From positions 1 to 64,000 of the forward strand of contig VXAI01000192.1 in assembly GCA_013399305.1 (NCBI GenBank): a DNA stretch of 64,000 nucleotides. The letters run 5' to 3'. Both the position numbers and the translations under genes were made by a program. Positions 1-13,500 of this stretch are shown here, piece by piece. The DNA comes from Rostratula benghalensis (lineage: Eukaryota > Chordata > Aves > Charadriiformes > Rostratulidae). The notes under the pieces were generated by a model. That model ran no database searches. It was not told the DNA's origin and saw nothing but the letters and a program-made list of their open reading frames with translations. How positions within the stretch are numbered: position 1 is the stretch's first letter; the number at the start of each line of letters is the position of its first letter.

Positions 1-333
1 ACATGCAGAGGGCCTGCTCCGTGCACGTGCAATGCACATGGCTCAGTCATAAGGCTCTTGTGCTGCAGGGCTGAGCCTTCTCTGGGTGCACAGCAGCTGC
101 TCTCAGTGCTGACCCAGGAAGTTGTGTCTCTCCTGTGGTGCTGCTTCCAGGGGAGGTGGGTTTGACCTTGGCTGGTTGCCAGCCAGGTACCCACCAAGCT
201 GCTCTGTTACTTCTTCTCCTCCACAGGATGGGGGCGGGGGGTGGGGTACTGACCATGTGTTGTACTCTCTTCCATTACCTGCAAGGGATGGTCATTTCCA
301 AACCGTTCTGGATGAGTGAGGTGACACCACAGA
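1..333 (-). repeat. Left arm of a dispersed inverted repeat (partner 44062-44886)
   Basis: Positions 1-50 are the reverse complement of 44886-44837, and about 243-333 is a near-exact reverse complement of about 44147-44062. The middle (51-242) holds an LTR remnant, whereas the partner holds a longer LTR body and a 260-N gap. The repeat therefore probably continues off the left edge of the window. I see no similarity to the partner beyond about 333. This is either a segmental duplication that carried an LTR insertion, or two copies of one larger retroviral element. Confidence 0.85.
157..243 (-). mobile_element. ERV LTR remnant (3' end of LTR, antisense)
   Basis: Around 157-215 the sequence reads like the reverse complement of the 3' end of the LTR at 20220-21275. 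It carries GTGGGTTTGACC, a TGGCTGG...GCCAGG block and ACCCACCAAGCTGCTCT, typical of this common avian LTR family. Only about 80-90 bp of the LTR is present, so the body is deleted. No coding sequence is involved. Confidence 0.55.
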
Positions 334-722
334 TGACCCACAGCTTCTACTGTTGGGCAGCTGGTTCCAGGCAGGTCTTTGCAGCTGGCAGATCTCAGGT
401 CCAGTTTGTGCCCATGGCTTCTTGCCCTAGGCCTGGCCACCTCCACTCCTCCCCCACTGCTGGGCATGACCCTGGAATGTGGCTCCATGGCTCGGTACCC
501 GTCTCACGGTGGGGAGAGCAGAGCTGCGCCCGATGGTCCTTTTTGGAAGGGCATGGCAGCGAGAGCTTGGCTCCCCGGCAGAGGAAGGCCGAGCAGCCCT
601 AGCGGGGAGGCCATGCACACCCAGAGCAGAGCCGGTGCCTTGCTGTGTGCTGCGATGGTGCAGTTGCAACTCTGCGGCCTAGGAAGAGACAGCTCCCTGG
701 CATGAGCTTCAGGCATTTTAAA
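334..722. other. GC-rich unassigned sequence
   Basis: This stretch is noticeably richer in G and C than the sequence to its right and stays open in several frames on both strands. None of the translations resembles a family I recognise. It lies between the inverted-repeat arm and a CR1 tail, so transposon-derived sequence is the simplest guess. Confidence 0.4.
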
Positions 723-971
723 AGACTGGGCTGTCAATAGAACAACCCCATGCAGCACTACATGCTTGGGGAATAGTGGCTGGAAAGCTGCCCAGCAGAA
801 AAGGACCTGGGTTTTAGTTGTCATCCAGCTTAATATTAGAGAGCGGTGTGCCTAGGTGGCCAAGAAGGGCAACAGTCTCCTGTCTTGTTTAAGGAATGGC
901 ATGGGTAGCAGGAGTAGTGAAGTTATTGTGCCTCTGTATTCAACACTGGTGAGGCCTCATCTGATTTGGAC
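723..971 (+). mobile_element. CR1 LINE fragment (ORF2 C-terminal end)
   Basis: Conceptual translation gives decayed CR1 reverse-transcriptase C-terminal motifs: an NNPMQ-like segment, [10 protein letters not shown], then [28 protein letters not shown]. These are the usual end of CR1 ORF2, in sense orientation. Stops and frameshifts are present and the typical 3' UTR is missing, so it is a dead truncated copy. Confidence 0.85.
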
Positions 972-975
972 AAGA

Positions 976-1031
976 AGACTTCTGCTAATTGCTAATAGAC
1001 TTCTGCTAATAGTGGTTAATAACCACTATTA
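976..1031. repeat. 21-bp tandem repeat running into a perfect 11-bp-arm palindrome
   Basis: AGACTTCTGCTAAT occurs at 976-989 and again at 997-1010, a 21-bp period. The second copy runs into a perfect inverted repeat with arms 1007-1017 and 1021-1031 and a 3-base spacer. It sits immediately after the CR1 fragment. Confidence 0.85.
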
Positions 1032-4000
1032 CGTGCTGGATTTAGTGCTGCACCTAACATTACCAGGGGACGTTTGAGATTCCCTGGATACTGCAGCTGG
1101 CTTCCTGGTGCCTTTTGAGAATGAAGCGATCTTATCTGCTGGTTCTTGAGTGAGTTTGAAATCTCAGGAGACTTATATAGGAAGATAAATCCTCTGAGAG
1201 CCTCTCACTCTGGGTGCCTGCAGAGTCTGTCAACATGGGACTGGGATCTTGGCTGAGGACTGTCCCTGAAGAACTAGGTAATCACACTGTACTGCAAAAC
1301 GCTCTTCCCCTTTAGTGATTGTCTCTCCCCTGCTTCTCAAGAGGAGAACACAAGGACAGAGCTGAGGTGTCCAGGTGACAGCATCACCTGTAAAAGCAGA
1401 ACAACTTATGACCCATCTCAAACAGCTGCAAACGATTTTAGGTAGCCCTAGGGACAAGAAGGAGACATTAGCAGAGGGTACACAGTGACAGAGCTGACAG
1501 CAGTGCAGTGGCAGTGAGATGGTGGGACAGCTCACACCTGTAGATAGTGGGAGTGGTGGGGTACAAGTGCTGCAGGAAAGGAAAGGTGGACAGGTATGGA
1601 GCGGTGTGTGTATTCTCTGCAAATGAGTGGCCTGAATGTGGGGGGGCTTCACTCTGGGACAGGAGTTGAGCCAGCAGAGAGCCTGAGGGTGAGATTAAGG
1701 CTATGAAGACAGAATATCGTCAGTTCTGTAGCAGTAGGTATCTACTCAGATGTCCCAGTGAGAAAGAGGAAGTAGAAGAAGCCGCCTTCATCATTGTCAC
1801 AAGCCTTGATGTTTGTAGGTAACTCAAATTATCCCAGAATCTGATGGAAAGGCAATACTGCTGAGCACAGGCCACCCAGGAGTTACCTGGAACTTATTGA
1901 AGACAATTTCCTGATGCAGGGGATCAACAAACCAAATTTTTAAAGCCTAATCACATCAATTATTTTTTCTTTTTTGTTACTGCTGTTTGCAACTCCTTCT
2001 GTGAATTTTCATGGAGTGTCCCATGTGAGCATTTACATATACAAAATTAAATCAGACTTATACAACTTTCTTTTTAGTGGAAGTCTATAGGATTTAATAG
2101 TTATTTTATTTTTATAGATTTTTTGAACTATCCTGTAGAATAACATTTTTGTTATGGTTATTAATTGTGCAGTTTGGCTATGCAGCTGGGGAATTCTGGC
2201 AAAATTGTATATGGTTTTCAAATGCACTTTGTGCGCCTCTGACTGTCCCAGTACGCAGACTTCCAAGCCTGTTTAAGAGTGTTTTGAGTTTTGAGTGAGG
2301 CCTTCATGGTCACAGGCAAGTGCGGATCTTTTTGCTTTGGATGATGCTAAAGTTGTGAACAGAGCTGGCCAGAGGCTGACAATTCTATTTCCCAGCAAGG
2401 AGTTTCCAAGTTTGTTTTTTCCATACACATAAGCAAAACACTGATTTTTTTTGCAGGGCCTTGCAATCTGAGCACTTTAGCTATGCAATGATGCAGACGG
2501 CAGCACTTCTTTTGTGAAAGAGCTATGTATGTATTACTAAAACTGTTTTTCTTCAGTCCATCTAAGCCTCCACTGGGGGCAATGAGGTCTTGGTCTGCCA
2601 TACAAGAGGGAGACACTGAACTGGTACCTTCTGAATAGCTCCCACTATAAGGAATGCGGAAACAAGAGGGCATACCCATTCATCTGCACATGAGGGGGTG
2701 GCAGATACAGATAAGGACTTCCAAATCCATGCCTCAGCTCGGGGAAAGAGATAGATGAACTAATTTCTCAGCCAAGCCCTGACAGCCCATCTTCAGGAAG
2801 GGAAGCTGGGAAACTGATTTTAACGGGATTCAGTGATACCATCTCTAGCCCCAACAAGCTCCCTGCCAGCCAGGACTGAGCCAGGAAGAAGTCTTCATTC
2901 CAGATTAATTGCACATGAGGAATGAAGTTCATGTCTCCTCTATGAGTTTCCATAGATTATAGAGCTAGGTCTTCTCCTCTTCCCTCAAGATTGCAGCACT
3001 GATTACATTGCAGTTTTTACAAGATCTTAATTACTTTTAAAATGGTCTTGCTAGTTCTGATCACTCTTGAAAATGTAAGCAAGCAAGAGTATCGTCTGTC
3101 GAAACAAAAGTCAGTCAGCCAGCCTATGCTGCTCAGTTTTTGCTACCCAATCTGTTATGACTGTCACAACAAATTGTCAGACTGTCAAAATAAATGGTCC
3201 AAGTTTAGGACGTTGTTTTGTTTAGCCTTTGTATGAAACACTTTTAAACACATTTTAGGAGCACAGTATAATTAAAGAACAGCAAATGAATCCCTGAAGA
3301 GGGTAGTAAGTTACACAGCAGTTTTAAATAACTAGAATAGGATTTTCTGTTTGGTTTTTGGTTACTTGGAGCAACTGCAAATTGCCACAGTTGGATCCAG
3401 CTGGGAATACTAAGAAAATAAATATTGATTAGGAAATTATTGCCTGAAAATCATCAAACCAAAAATGTGAAGATTTCATTGGCTCATTCAAATCACTTAA
3501 TTGATAATTGCTACTCTTATGCAAGTTAAGCTTGCATCTAAGTTAAGCTAGTGCAGCCTGCCAAATATTCACCCCATTAAAGGAAGAAAATCTGGTGGTT
3601 TTTTTCAAGAAAAGGCAGCACATAACCATTAGTATATTTTTCGTTATGTATTTTGTTTCTGTGTGATTTTCCACAGAGGTTTGCCATTTTTGTCTTCTTT
3701 TTTTTTTAGAGTCTGGAGTTGTCTCTGAGCAGAGACGTTAATTTAGTTTCAGTTCTCACTCCTTTTCCAGACACTGATGGGCCTATGGACCTTTATAAGC
3801 TCTGTTCCCATATATCTAACCCTCTGTGACAACTGTCTCTACAGCCATCCCTTGTGCATTTAGACATTGTTCAGTATAACCAGACTCTTCTGAAACCATG
3901 CTTCTCAAGCCTGCCTTGATCTGCAAAACCATCACCAGCAGCAGCATTGGCCACTTGTGCTATGACCTTGGTCATCCTTGACCTGTCCTCACCGCTGCTT

Positions 4001-7000
4001 GTAATTGCACCATCTTGTTCAAACACTTTCAGAGGGACTATCTTTTCCCTCTACATATGCAAAGAACTTTCCACCCACATCCTTGAGTTTTTCTGTCTTG
4101 GCTGCCTTCACATGCATATATTACTTCACACAGGAGATGAATGCCCACCGATTTCCCATCCTTCTGACTGACTCATAGTTCGTGTTCTGACTAATTTCAT
4201 TGCTACCATCTCATTCTTTTCCTTTGACTTCTTCATGACCATGTCTTTGCTTCTTCCCACTGACCTGCATGTCATCCTTTACCTTGCCTGGTACTCCTTT
4301 AACATGTTATGATGCCAATTTGAGTACATCCCTCCTTTTTTTCTTATTTGGTTTCCCTTGCTGGCACACAAGCCCCTAGTGCTTTAATTCAATTTCACTG
4401 AAATTTTGGATTTTCTAAAAGGCAGGCAAGGTTTCCAGATCAAAAAGTTGCTAAACTATGGATTATCAGAATATCATAGAACTTGACAGCATCAAAAAGG
4501 TCACCAAGTGCCCACTTCAGTCTTTAATTCCTTCCCTAAATGTCACCCTCTAAGTCTTTACTGTAAGCCAGGACATCCACATCACTGTACCCAGTGTCAA
4601 GTCTACAGGCCAGAGAAAAGAGCTGCCAATAATCTGCAACTGATACAAATGGAGAAGTGTTCTTGGAATGCATGGTCATCCTAACTCCTCTCCTGAAATG
4701 TTTGCACTTCACACATGCCAGAATGCAATTTGAGAGCCGGAAACTTTTACCTTTTAAGACCTGTCATATTGAAGAAGTTGCAATAAGTGATGAAATAGCA
4801 GTATTTCATATGGAAAATGTTATCATTTATACTAGTCTTTCGTATAGTCTTGCATTGCAAAACATTGCAGAAGCAAGTAAAAATTATAGTGTTTTTCAAA
4901 CCTACAGAAGAAAGATTATTATTTTTGAGCAGGGAAGGGATAGGAAGTGGTGAGACGCCATATAATGTAGTTAACTTTAAAAATCAATACAATTTGTTTT
5001 GAAATTATTATAAGTGAGTTAAGATTATCATTGTTTATGTGTACTTCCACAGAGAATCATTTTCTACCCACATAATTGCATCATGAAAAAAGATTTAGAG
5101 TTCCCTTGGATATTTTGTGCTTTAGCAAAGAATAAAAATGAGTGGATCAGGCAACCTGTATACACATAATGCTGTTAATAAGTCTACTCATTGCAGAGAG
5201 GTTGCTGCTGCAAATAAGCCTTTCAGTAGCTAACCATTAGGTAAAATTTGTGAAAATATTTCTTCACTGAACCAAGTCAGCCTGCATGGGTTAGCATGCA
5301 GGATAGATTGCCCTGTTCAGCAGTGCTGTAAACTTCAGCAAATTGGACATGTGTTTCCAGAGACCTTCTTTGTCTTAGTTAAACACAGGACACCTCTCTG
5401 CACTGAGTCAAACAGCCGCAGTGTCGCTTCTCAGTTGTTTTGTTTCAGGTCTTATGAACCATATTGTGGCAAGTACAGCACCACAAGAGAGGTGGTCCCT
5501 ATTGCAGAGGTCTTGGCCTCCTGATAGGTAAGAGTCCAAGTCAGCAGAAAGACATATTTTCACTGTCCTTTTGATGATATAGAACTGAAGGAGGAAAACC
5601 AGTTAGTCAAACTGAAGAATGGACAGTTAGCCAAAGCACGGAGCCCCATCTTTGCAGTTCCTTGTACAGGATCTGAACCAGAACCTTCCTTCTGGTTTGT
5701 CTTGAAGATAAACTGCAGCCTCCTTGGAAATGAGGACCAGCAGAAACATCAGCTTAGTAAAGCTAGTACCTTTAGTAAATTATTTCCTCCGGCAATAATC
5801 TGTTCAGTGTCACAGGACAGCAAAAATAAGAACATGCTTTGTAGACAAAAGTATCTGAGGAAATTAAGGGGAGAATTAAATCTACTATTTTCAAAACTCA
5901 TATAACTTAAGGTTAACTGATTTCATAGGGAAAAATTAACTACAGGCAATAGCATGGCATCTTCATTGATGGTGGTGGTGGTGGTACATTTTTAAGAAAG
6001 TATTTGATTGAAAAACATTAATGTTCACTGGAAAGGCAGAAGATCTGCTCTTCAGGGCTAATTCTTAGGTTTCTGAAATCAGTGGAAAGGTTGCTATATA
6101 ATAACTACTGTGGTGTTGGCCCAGTTTCACACTGGAACAAGCAATGTGATCTGCAAGCTGGCAAAGGTTCACTGGATTCCAACAGGCTGGGTACTTAGCT
6201 CACATCAGTAGAACAAAACTTTTTTTACAAAACTGAGAATCGGATTAGTTGCTGGTGTTAGCACTCATAGGGCTGTTTTCAGCGCCTGAAGTCTTTGTAC
6301 TATTCCCATGCTCTTTGTCAGACATGCTTGCAGAATTGATATGCAATACATCCAGTATCATCTATTTTACTCACCTACTAAGAATATTATCCTCTTGGTG
6401 CCATATATAGGATTTTCAAACGACATAGCCTTAAATAAACAAGGCTTAATTTCGAAGACAAGACACTGTTATTATAGAAAGACACAGATGCTCACAGAGC
6501 CCTGTAGGCTGTGCTTATTGTTGAACTGTCTTCAGAGCTCAGGAGAGCTTCTGTTGCCTTCTGTTGCTTTACTTTTGCTGAATTGCTAGCTCTCAAAAAA
6601 TCTCTCACTTTCTGCTTACCTACTATTTTTCTATCTTTTTAGCTGCCTTTCCCTAAATGCATACTTTCCTCCCTCAGAATACCAGCACTGAGACAGGTGT
6701 AGAAATGACAAGACAGGAGAGTGATCTCAACATGTAGATTAGTATTTTCCACGCTAAATGCAATTTAATCTTACAATATATTTCCCTTCTGTGTTTTGGA
6801 TTTCTTTATCCCAATCTCTAGCTGATTGATCAAAGCAGGGTCTCTCAGAGCAGGTTGTCCCGAAGCATGACCAGTCAGGCTTTGAATGTCTCCAGGTGTA
6901 TGTACACAACCTCTCTGCAACCTGCCTCACTGCTTGACCACCCTCACAACAAGCTTTTGGCTTATTTTGAGTATTCCAAAGCTTTCTTTTTGTGACTACT

Positions 7001-7370
7001 AGAATCTAAGCAATCCGCATTACATTAAGTTGCAGATTACATTGCCTCTCTGTATACATCTAATGTTTCTTATTCAATAGCAAATTAAGTATCTAAAACT
7101 GCAGGCACTTTTACTCCTGTACACTTTCCATTCTGTTTGTAAGAAGAGGGCAGAGTGATCTCAAGAAAAAGTACTCCTTAATCTTTGTACTGGACAGCAT
7201 GTCATAGTGTTTTTGGCTGGGCAGGCTGGTTGTTTGTTTTTCAGTGCAATGAAAATATTTATCAATTGAAATCAAAAGCTCCTTAAGCAGCAATGTTTGC
7301 AGGCCTTCCTTTCAACAAGGAGGAACATTGTTTTCTCAAAGAGAATCTACTTGTGTTTGACTAGATGTGA
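1032..7370. other. AT-rich intergenic sequence
   Basis: I find no coding region, RNA gene or full repeat here. Open frames are short, overlap on both strands and resemble no family. A (GGT)5 microsatellite lies at 5971-5985 and a pyrimidine-rich tract at about 3940-4320. A few spots, for example near 4480, vaguely resemble degraded CR1 3' ends but not convincingly. Confidence 0.6.
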
Positions 7371-7546
7371 TGTGAGGTTGGAAATATCTGACTTCAAGTA
7401 ACCTCAAAACCTCAAGGAACACTGTCAAGATGACGTGGATTTTTCTCTACCTGGCTTAGGCACAAAATAGAGAAAAACTCATGGTGTCCCAACAGTGTTT
7501 CTCGGGGTTTTTAGGTTACTTGAAGTCAGATATTTACAATCTCACA
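7371..7546. repeat. 176-bp imperfect palindrome with 79-nt arms (hairpin)
   Basis: Arm 7371-7449 matches the reverse complement of 7468-7546 at 64 of 79 positions with no insertion or deletion. The axis falls at 7458.5 both at the outer ends and at the inner stem, and the loop is 18 nt. The best stretches are AAATATCTGACTTCAAGTAA in the outer stem and TTTTTCTCTA at the loop end. Most differences are transitions, which would give wobble pairs in RNA on one strand or the other. Candidates are a palindromic non-autonomous DNA transposon or a hairpin-RNA source. No terminal target duplication is obvious. Confidence 0.85.
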
Positions 7547-10500
7547 AACCTAAGCCTGGTGCAAAACAAACATAGCCACCAGCCCAGTTCTTGGCTCTAA
7601 CCTAGGGGAGCAGGATGGAATTACAGAGCAGTTGACTAGTAACAAGCCCTTAGCATCAGACTAGTGGCTTCTTGGCTGTAGAATGCTGAGATCCAGTAAA
7701 AGCTACTGACTATAAAGTTTGTTATAATAGACAAAACCCCTCAACAGCAACATGTGCTGTTTATGGTTTTCCATAAGACTGCTCCTGCCTGGTAGTCCTG
7801 TTGACAGGGCATCCCTTACTAGTGCATTTTCAGCTCCTTGTGCATGCAGGAAGCCAGTAGGAGCAGAAACATCACTCTTCTCAATAGTTAGTTTGTAGGG
7901 AGTTGGAGATAGTTATGGTATTCAGCACAGCATGGAACTTATTCCCCAGAGCTTCAAAAGAATAACTTTAAAGGGCATTTAATGTCATCTGATGGCCAGA
8001 GGAGAGAGAGAAAGAAGCACAGCAGCAATGGTACTTTTCTGCTGCTAGCATTGTGAGGCATACAGAGAAAAGGAGATAAAGGAAAATTTGGAAGCTTCAA
8101 CAACACAAGTTTAAAAAGACAAAACTAAAAAATTCCATTACTAGCACTTCCATGTTTTTTTAATAAACAACATAAATATGGTCTTTTATGTGATCTACTC
8201 AGATGGGACAAAATGTTTTCTGCTATTTGTGCAATGGAAAAATTGTGGAACATTGTGTAACTGTTGAGAACATCTCCCTCCCTTCTGTCCCCCAACTAAT
8301 GAAGGCTCTAAGTCATGTAGACTTCAGGAAATAACACAGTGTTTGTTATGGAAATTAATTAATCAAGTGGAAACTATTATCATCCATCCATGCTCTGCTA
8401 GTAGTTGCGCTGTTCCACTGCAAGACTTTCTTCTGGTACTTGGTGTCTCTGACAGGATACTCAGATGGCTGCTTTTGATAAGTCAGGCTACGTTTATGTC
8501 CCTGAGCTCTCACTTATGTCTTTCTATGGGTGAAACTGGTTATCTTTTCTTGCCCACTCCTCTCCAGCTGACTAAGTCAAGTAGTGCAGGATTCCTGAAG
8601 TGTAGCAAAGGAAACAACTGACTAGAGGCACCACACCGTGACTGTGGCTATTGCATGGCACAACATTGACTAAAAGGCTTATAAAAACATCCTTAGCTGG
8701 ACCACATAGAGGTGCATCTCTTCAGGAAGAGCATCAGGAGGGGAAATGGCTCCCTGTCCCTTTCCAGTTGCATACCACCGTGGACTCAGCCACAAAGTAC
8801 ATATGTGGGAATTTTTGTCCTTTTTCCTTTCTCCTTTGACTTGATCACTTGTATTCAAAGGCACAGAAGCAATTTCACTTGGTTCGTGCAGCTGCAGGTG
8901 GGACAGTAAACAAGTTTGCTGGTGGAGTCGTGCAATAGCATCTCTCATCAAGCCCTTCTGTGTCACTTCTGGACCTGCTCAGGCAGAACTTCCCCTGGAG
9001 AACACAGGGGAGTGAGGAACCTGAGGAACAAACCCTGTCCACAGGCACTTCTGTGGACAGCAGCAACCATCCCACTGCGTGCCCCAGCTTCAGTGTAGCA
9101 ACCCACGTCAGCATGTGGTGTCTCAGCTGGGAATAGAAAATAAAACATTTCCAGGGCTCTCCTTCCTGATTTCAGTTCCTGTAGCTTAACTTCAATTATG
9201 GAACTTGCTTTGCAATTAATTAGCTCATTTTATCATCTAGCTTATTGAGTTTAAACAGAAAATGTTGACTGCTTTCATTTGTTTTTCTTTAATGAATGTA
9301 GTAGTCAATAGTCTGTATAAAAAGCAGTCCTGAGGTAAGATCCCCATCGATTCTTATTCTGTGCAAACAAACAAATAAGGTAAAAAATAAGTACCTGTAA
9401 GTCTTGGAAAGTTTAAGCAGTTGACACAAGGTATTCTATTATGAAGAGGTTTCAGTGGAAGGACGTTACATCAATTTTTTGCTAAACAAGTACTATTTTG
9501 ATTTTCCCCAACATATTCATATTACAAAGGAAAATAAATTGTAATTCTCAGGGATTATTTGGTATCTTGTCTGCATATAATGCTGTTCTGTTCCTTGCAT
9601 ACATGTGTCTTTGTGTACCTGTGTGTGTGATAGGTTGGGAGGAAGAGTTTGCTACACCTCTTGCAGTGAAAGAAAGGAAGGCTGGTTTGTCACTAGCGAA
9701 AAAATAGCTTTTCAACTAACATTAAATTCCCACAACTCCATGGATTTCATCTGAGGATCTAGTATAGCATGTTTTCTGTCTCCAGATAAATCTGCCTGGT
9801 ATGCGCCTGCTCTGTATGATGAAAGTGAAATTAAGTCGTCCCCAAAAGCAAAAGTTCTATGACTAGCTTGCAGCAGCTAAAAGCCTGTGACTAGGTGGAT
9901 TTGAACTTCAGACTGGTATACTAGGATTTGATTTGTGAGGTGTGCAGCATCGGCCCTATGAGAATTGCTCAGGGAGACAATAGCATCTGCTGTATGACTG
10001 GCTGGCAAAACCTTTTTGTAGTTATAATCAAGCAGCAATTATTTTCTTGGAGGATAAACAAGCTAAGCAGGCAGTGAATTAACAGCTGCAACATCATTAT
10101 TTCACTGCTGGAGATGTACAATAGAACCTAAAATACATCTCCTGCTCACTTTTGAAACTACTCTAGTGAAAGCCAAACCAGAAGAGACTCTTCTGGATTT
10201 ACTGGAGCTAATACTGCTACTCTTATCTCTGCAGAGGTCAGACCCTTGTGCTCTGACCAGAGCTTCCCTCCTGCTCTTTTCCAGTTTGCCTCTGCCTCTC
10301 TCAAACCTCAGCTCAAAACAATCCCTCGACTGACCCCAGAAGTTTTGGAGTAGTTTGCTTTGAGAAGAATTCCTTTTCCACCACGTTTGACTTTTTCAAA
10401 CCATGCCCCACTGAGAAGCGTTTTCTATGACCATTTGGCAGTCAGTGGTGATGAACTGTTGTTGTGTCATTTCCCTCAGCAGACTGCAGTGCTCATTACC

Positions 10501-13500
10501 TGAATGAGGACCACAGGATTCCCTGCAAGTCCTTGAATGAGGACAGAACGTTGATGACAGAAGGCTGAAATGGTGGTCTTGAGGAGCACTTAAAGCTGAC
10601 CTCTTTAATTGACTGCCTAAGCCCACAGCACCTGTTGGTCTGTGATCTATTGAAGCCTGATGGAAGTCTCTTTGGTGTGTTTTTTTAGGTTTTTTATTTG
10701 TTGAGGCTTAGCTTGAGCTGCACAAATGTTTTGATATGAGTCATCTGGCACTTTAACACATCTTATTAGTACTGCTTGCTAAGTGTGAAAGTCCTTATCT
10801 GCTGACAGTAGATTTCTCCTTCTATCTTTTTCTTCTTTCATTGTATTTCACTTTACAGTTTCTCCAGCTTCCACCTTCTGCTTTGTATTCTTTACTAGCA
10901 ATATTATTTTTCTTCCAGGCAATGCATATATATTACACCTCCCACCATCTATAGCTTTCCTTATTTCTTTGTCCAGTTGTATTTTTTTACCTACATTGTC
11001 TTATAAGAGTGTAATATTTATAGTGGGGTGTTACAGGTGACTCATGGAGCTGATGCCGCAAGTGTGCTGTACCTTTGTTTTACACTGGACATTAAACTAG
11101 CTGAAAAAATGGTTCCTCCTTGCCTCAATACATGTGAGAGAAGCACAGGGGGGAATAAAAGCATTCAGAAATGGAATGCTCTACACCAGCTGGCATGATT
11201 TCACTAACTTTTCTGAAACTAAACAATTTACCCAAGCTGAGCACAGGTCCTAGAGGTTTCGGTTTCTGAAGTGGGAATAAAGCACTCTCAGAAGCTTGCC
11301 TATGTAAGCAGGCATTTTATGCCATTAGGTAACACAGTGGAGCATGTTCTTGATGAATGAAAAACCCAGAGACAAGTCTGAAGCAAATTGTCTAGTAAAA
11401 AAAAAAAGTGGGTTTGTGGGACAGATTCTTCAAAGTGACTGTAGTAACAGTATTTTAATATTTCATGTTGTAATGAGTGTCACATACTCTGTTAATATTT
11501 GGGAATTCATATCCTAATTAACATATTTGGTTCTTTTAGAAATTCCTAGTGCATTTTGATCATTAGAAAAACATTTAACAAACAAGTACCTTGTCATTAT
11601 CACTCAAATTCTTGTTGACCCAATTGTGGTATGTAAGAGTCTAATCTTTTTTTAGATTAAATATTTAAAACTGCAGAGGAAAAGGTCCTTGAATGTGCCT
11701 GGGGTATCAGTTCATGTTTGGTCTAAAATATATCTCTGTTTTCTTAAAATAGATCAAGGTTTTCTGAGCCAAAAATTTTATTGGCTACAAAACCTGGGAG
11801 CACAGGAGGCAGAGGCGGTGACCCATTCAACTCAGAAACACATTTTCAGTCCTGGGCACTATCAGCTGCACCAGAAGAGTGTAAAAACCCATCTCACTGA
11901 ACAAATGTGAGACTGTATTAAAAATGTTTCGTTTCATCAAAGTTGACTTGATTATGGACAAAAGGATGACAACTCACTCCCTTTGTCATGTTCAGAATGA
12001 CCATGAGTGTTCATAGAGCACAGAGATGAATGCCTTTGAGTGCTGCAAAGCTGCTGATCTCAGTAATACGTCTTGGCAATGAGTTTCACTAATTAGTTAC
12101 GCACTAACAACATGCATTTTCTTCCATTAGTCGGAAATGTATTGTCTGTCAGTTCCATAGGTTGTGTCCTTTCCATTTGTGCTGTTGCTGGTGGAGATGG
12201 TGGTAGTTCACCTTCTTTTCCCCAACTCATCCCTGCCCTGATCCTTTAGGAATCTTACGAGGCTTGTGAGGAAATGGACACTATTAGCCAATTAAAGCCT
12301 AGTTGTCATTACATAATTGCTTTGTAATTTAAAGTTCTTTGTCTCTTACATGCAGCTGTGTGCAGAGCTAAAAGCAGCTGTACAAATTGACCCAAGAGAA
12401 GGTGGTAATAAGCCCTCAACAGACAGGAAAAATATTGGAAGAAAATATTTCTCCAAAACATTGTGTCACTACTATATCTGTTAAAACCAAAATGCAAAGC
12501 TAGCTGAAATGACATTTGGCAAACAAATATTTAAAAATCTGAAGTAATCTTAAGAGGTGATTTCCATGGAAAGAACATGCAATACTCACTGTGCAAACGA
12601 TATTCAAGCGGATAGAGCAGTGCCATAGTAAGCAAGTTCCTCTTGACATTTCCTGGTAAACCTCTGCTGTCCATGACAACCACGCTACTTGTGCTGTCCT
12701 TGCTATCACTCTCTTCAATGTGATTCTGTAATTCAGCACCTTTTAATTTTTTAGGATGAGAGGGGCTAGAAGGAACACTGTGTGTGCCTTCAGTGTACTG
12801 TAGCCAATGAATAACTGTTTGTGCTTTTAAGTTAGCTATATTTTGCTTGCAAAGTATCTCTGGATTATTAAATTGACTCAGAAGAGGGACAGTAATGGGT
12901 TATTAAGCCATTTCACCCCATCTGTTTGTCACAGCTGTTTGGGAGTAATTTGGCTAGCAAAAGTAATAACGCTGATGCCAGGTTTTGCCATCATTGTCTA
13001 CCATGTACAGAAGAATTTCAAGGACAAATAGGCATTAATACTGACAGGACCATCAGCATTAAGCTTCCTGATTAGCCAAATGCTTCTTTTAGGTGCAAAA
13101 ATTCTAAGGAAAAATGCTCTCAAGTGTCTTCTACCAGCTAGTTAATAAGTATTTCATTCAGTATTTTCGTCTGGAAGCTCAAATAGCTTGCTGAGCAGTT
13201 CTGGTGTCAAATTTGAAGACTTTTAGCTTGAAAAAAAATAAACCAGACAATGTTTATAATATGGTTACTGATAGTAGCTGAAATATGTCATTACTAGAAC
13301 AATATCTAAAGCCCCTAACTCAAAATTTACTACCTGAAATAGATCTGATACTATATCTACTTGTAACTCTGTCTAAAGTCATCATGAATATAAGATTCCT
13401 GATTTGATACCCAAGAGACAACAAATGCAGAAATATAATGCATGAGTTTCTAACAAATGCATGGAAAACCCTCTTAATCTTTTACTATATTTATTTAAAT

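Noticed and set aside
1230..1652. 140-codon minus-strand frame
   Set aside because: Low-complexity Cys/Pro/Leu/Ser content and no domain; likely chance.
4480..4600. Possible degraded CR1 3' end
   Set aside because: Only ATCATAGAA and a vague downstream resemblance; not enough to distinguish from chance.
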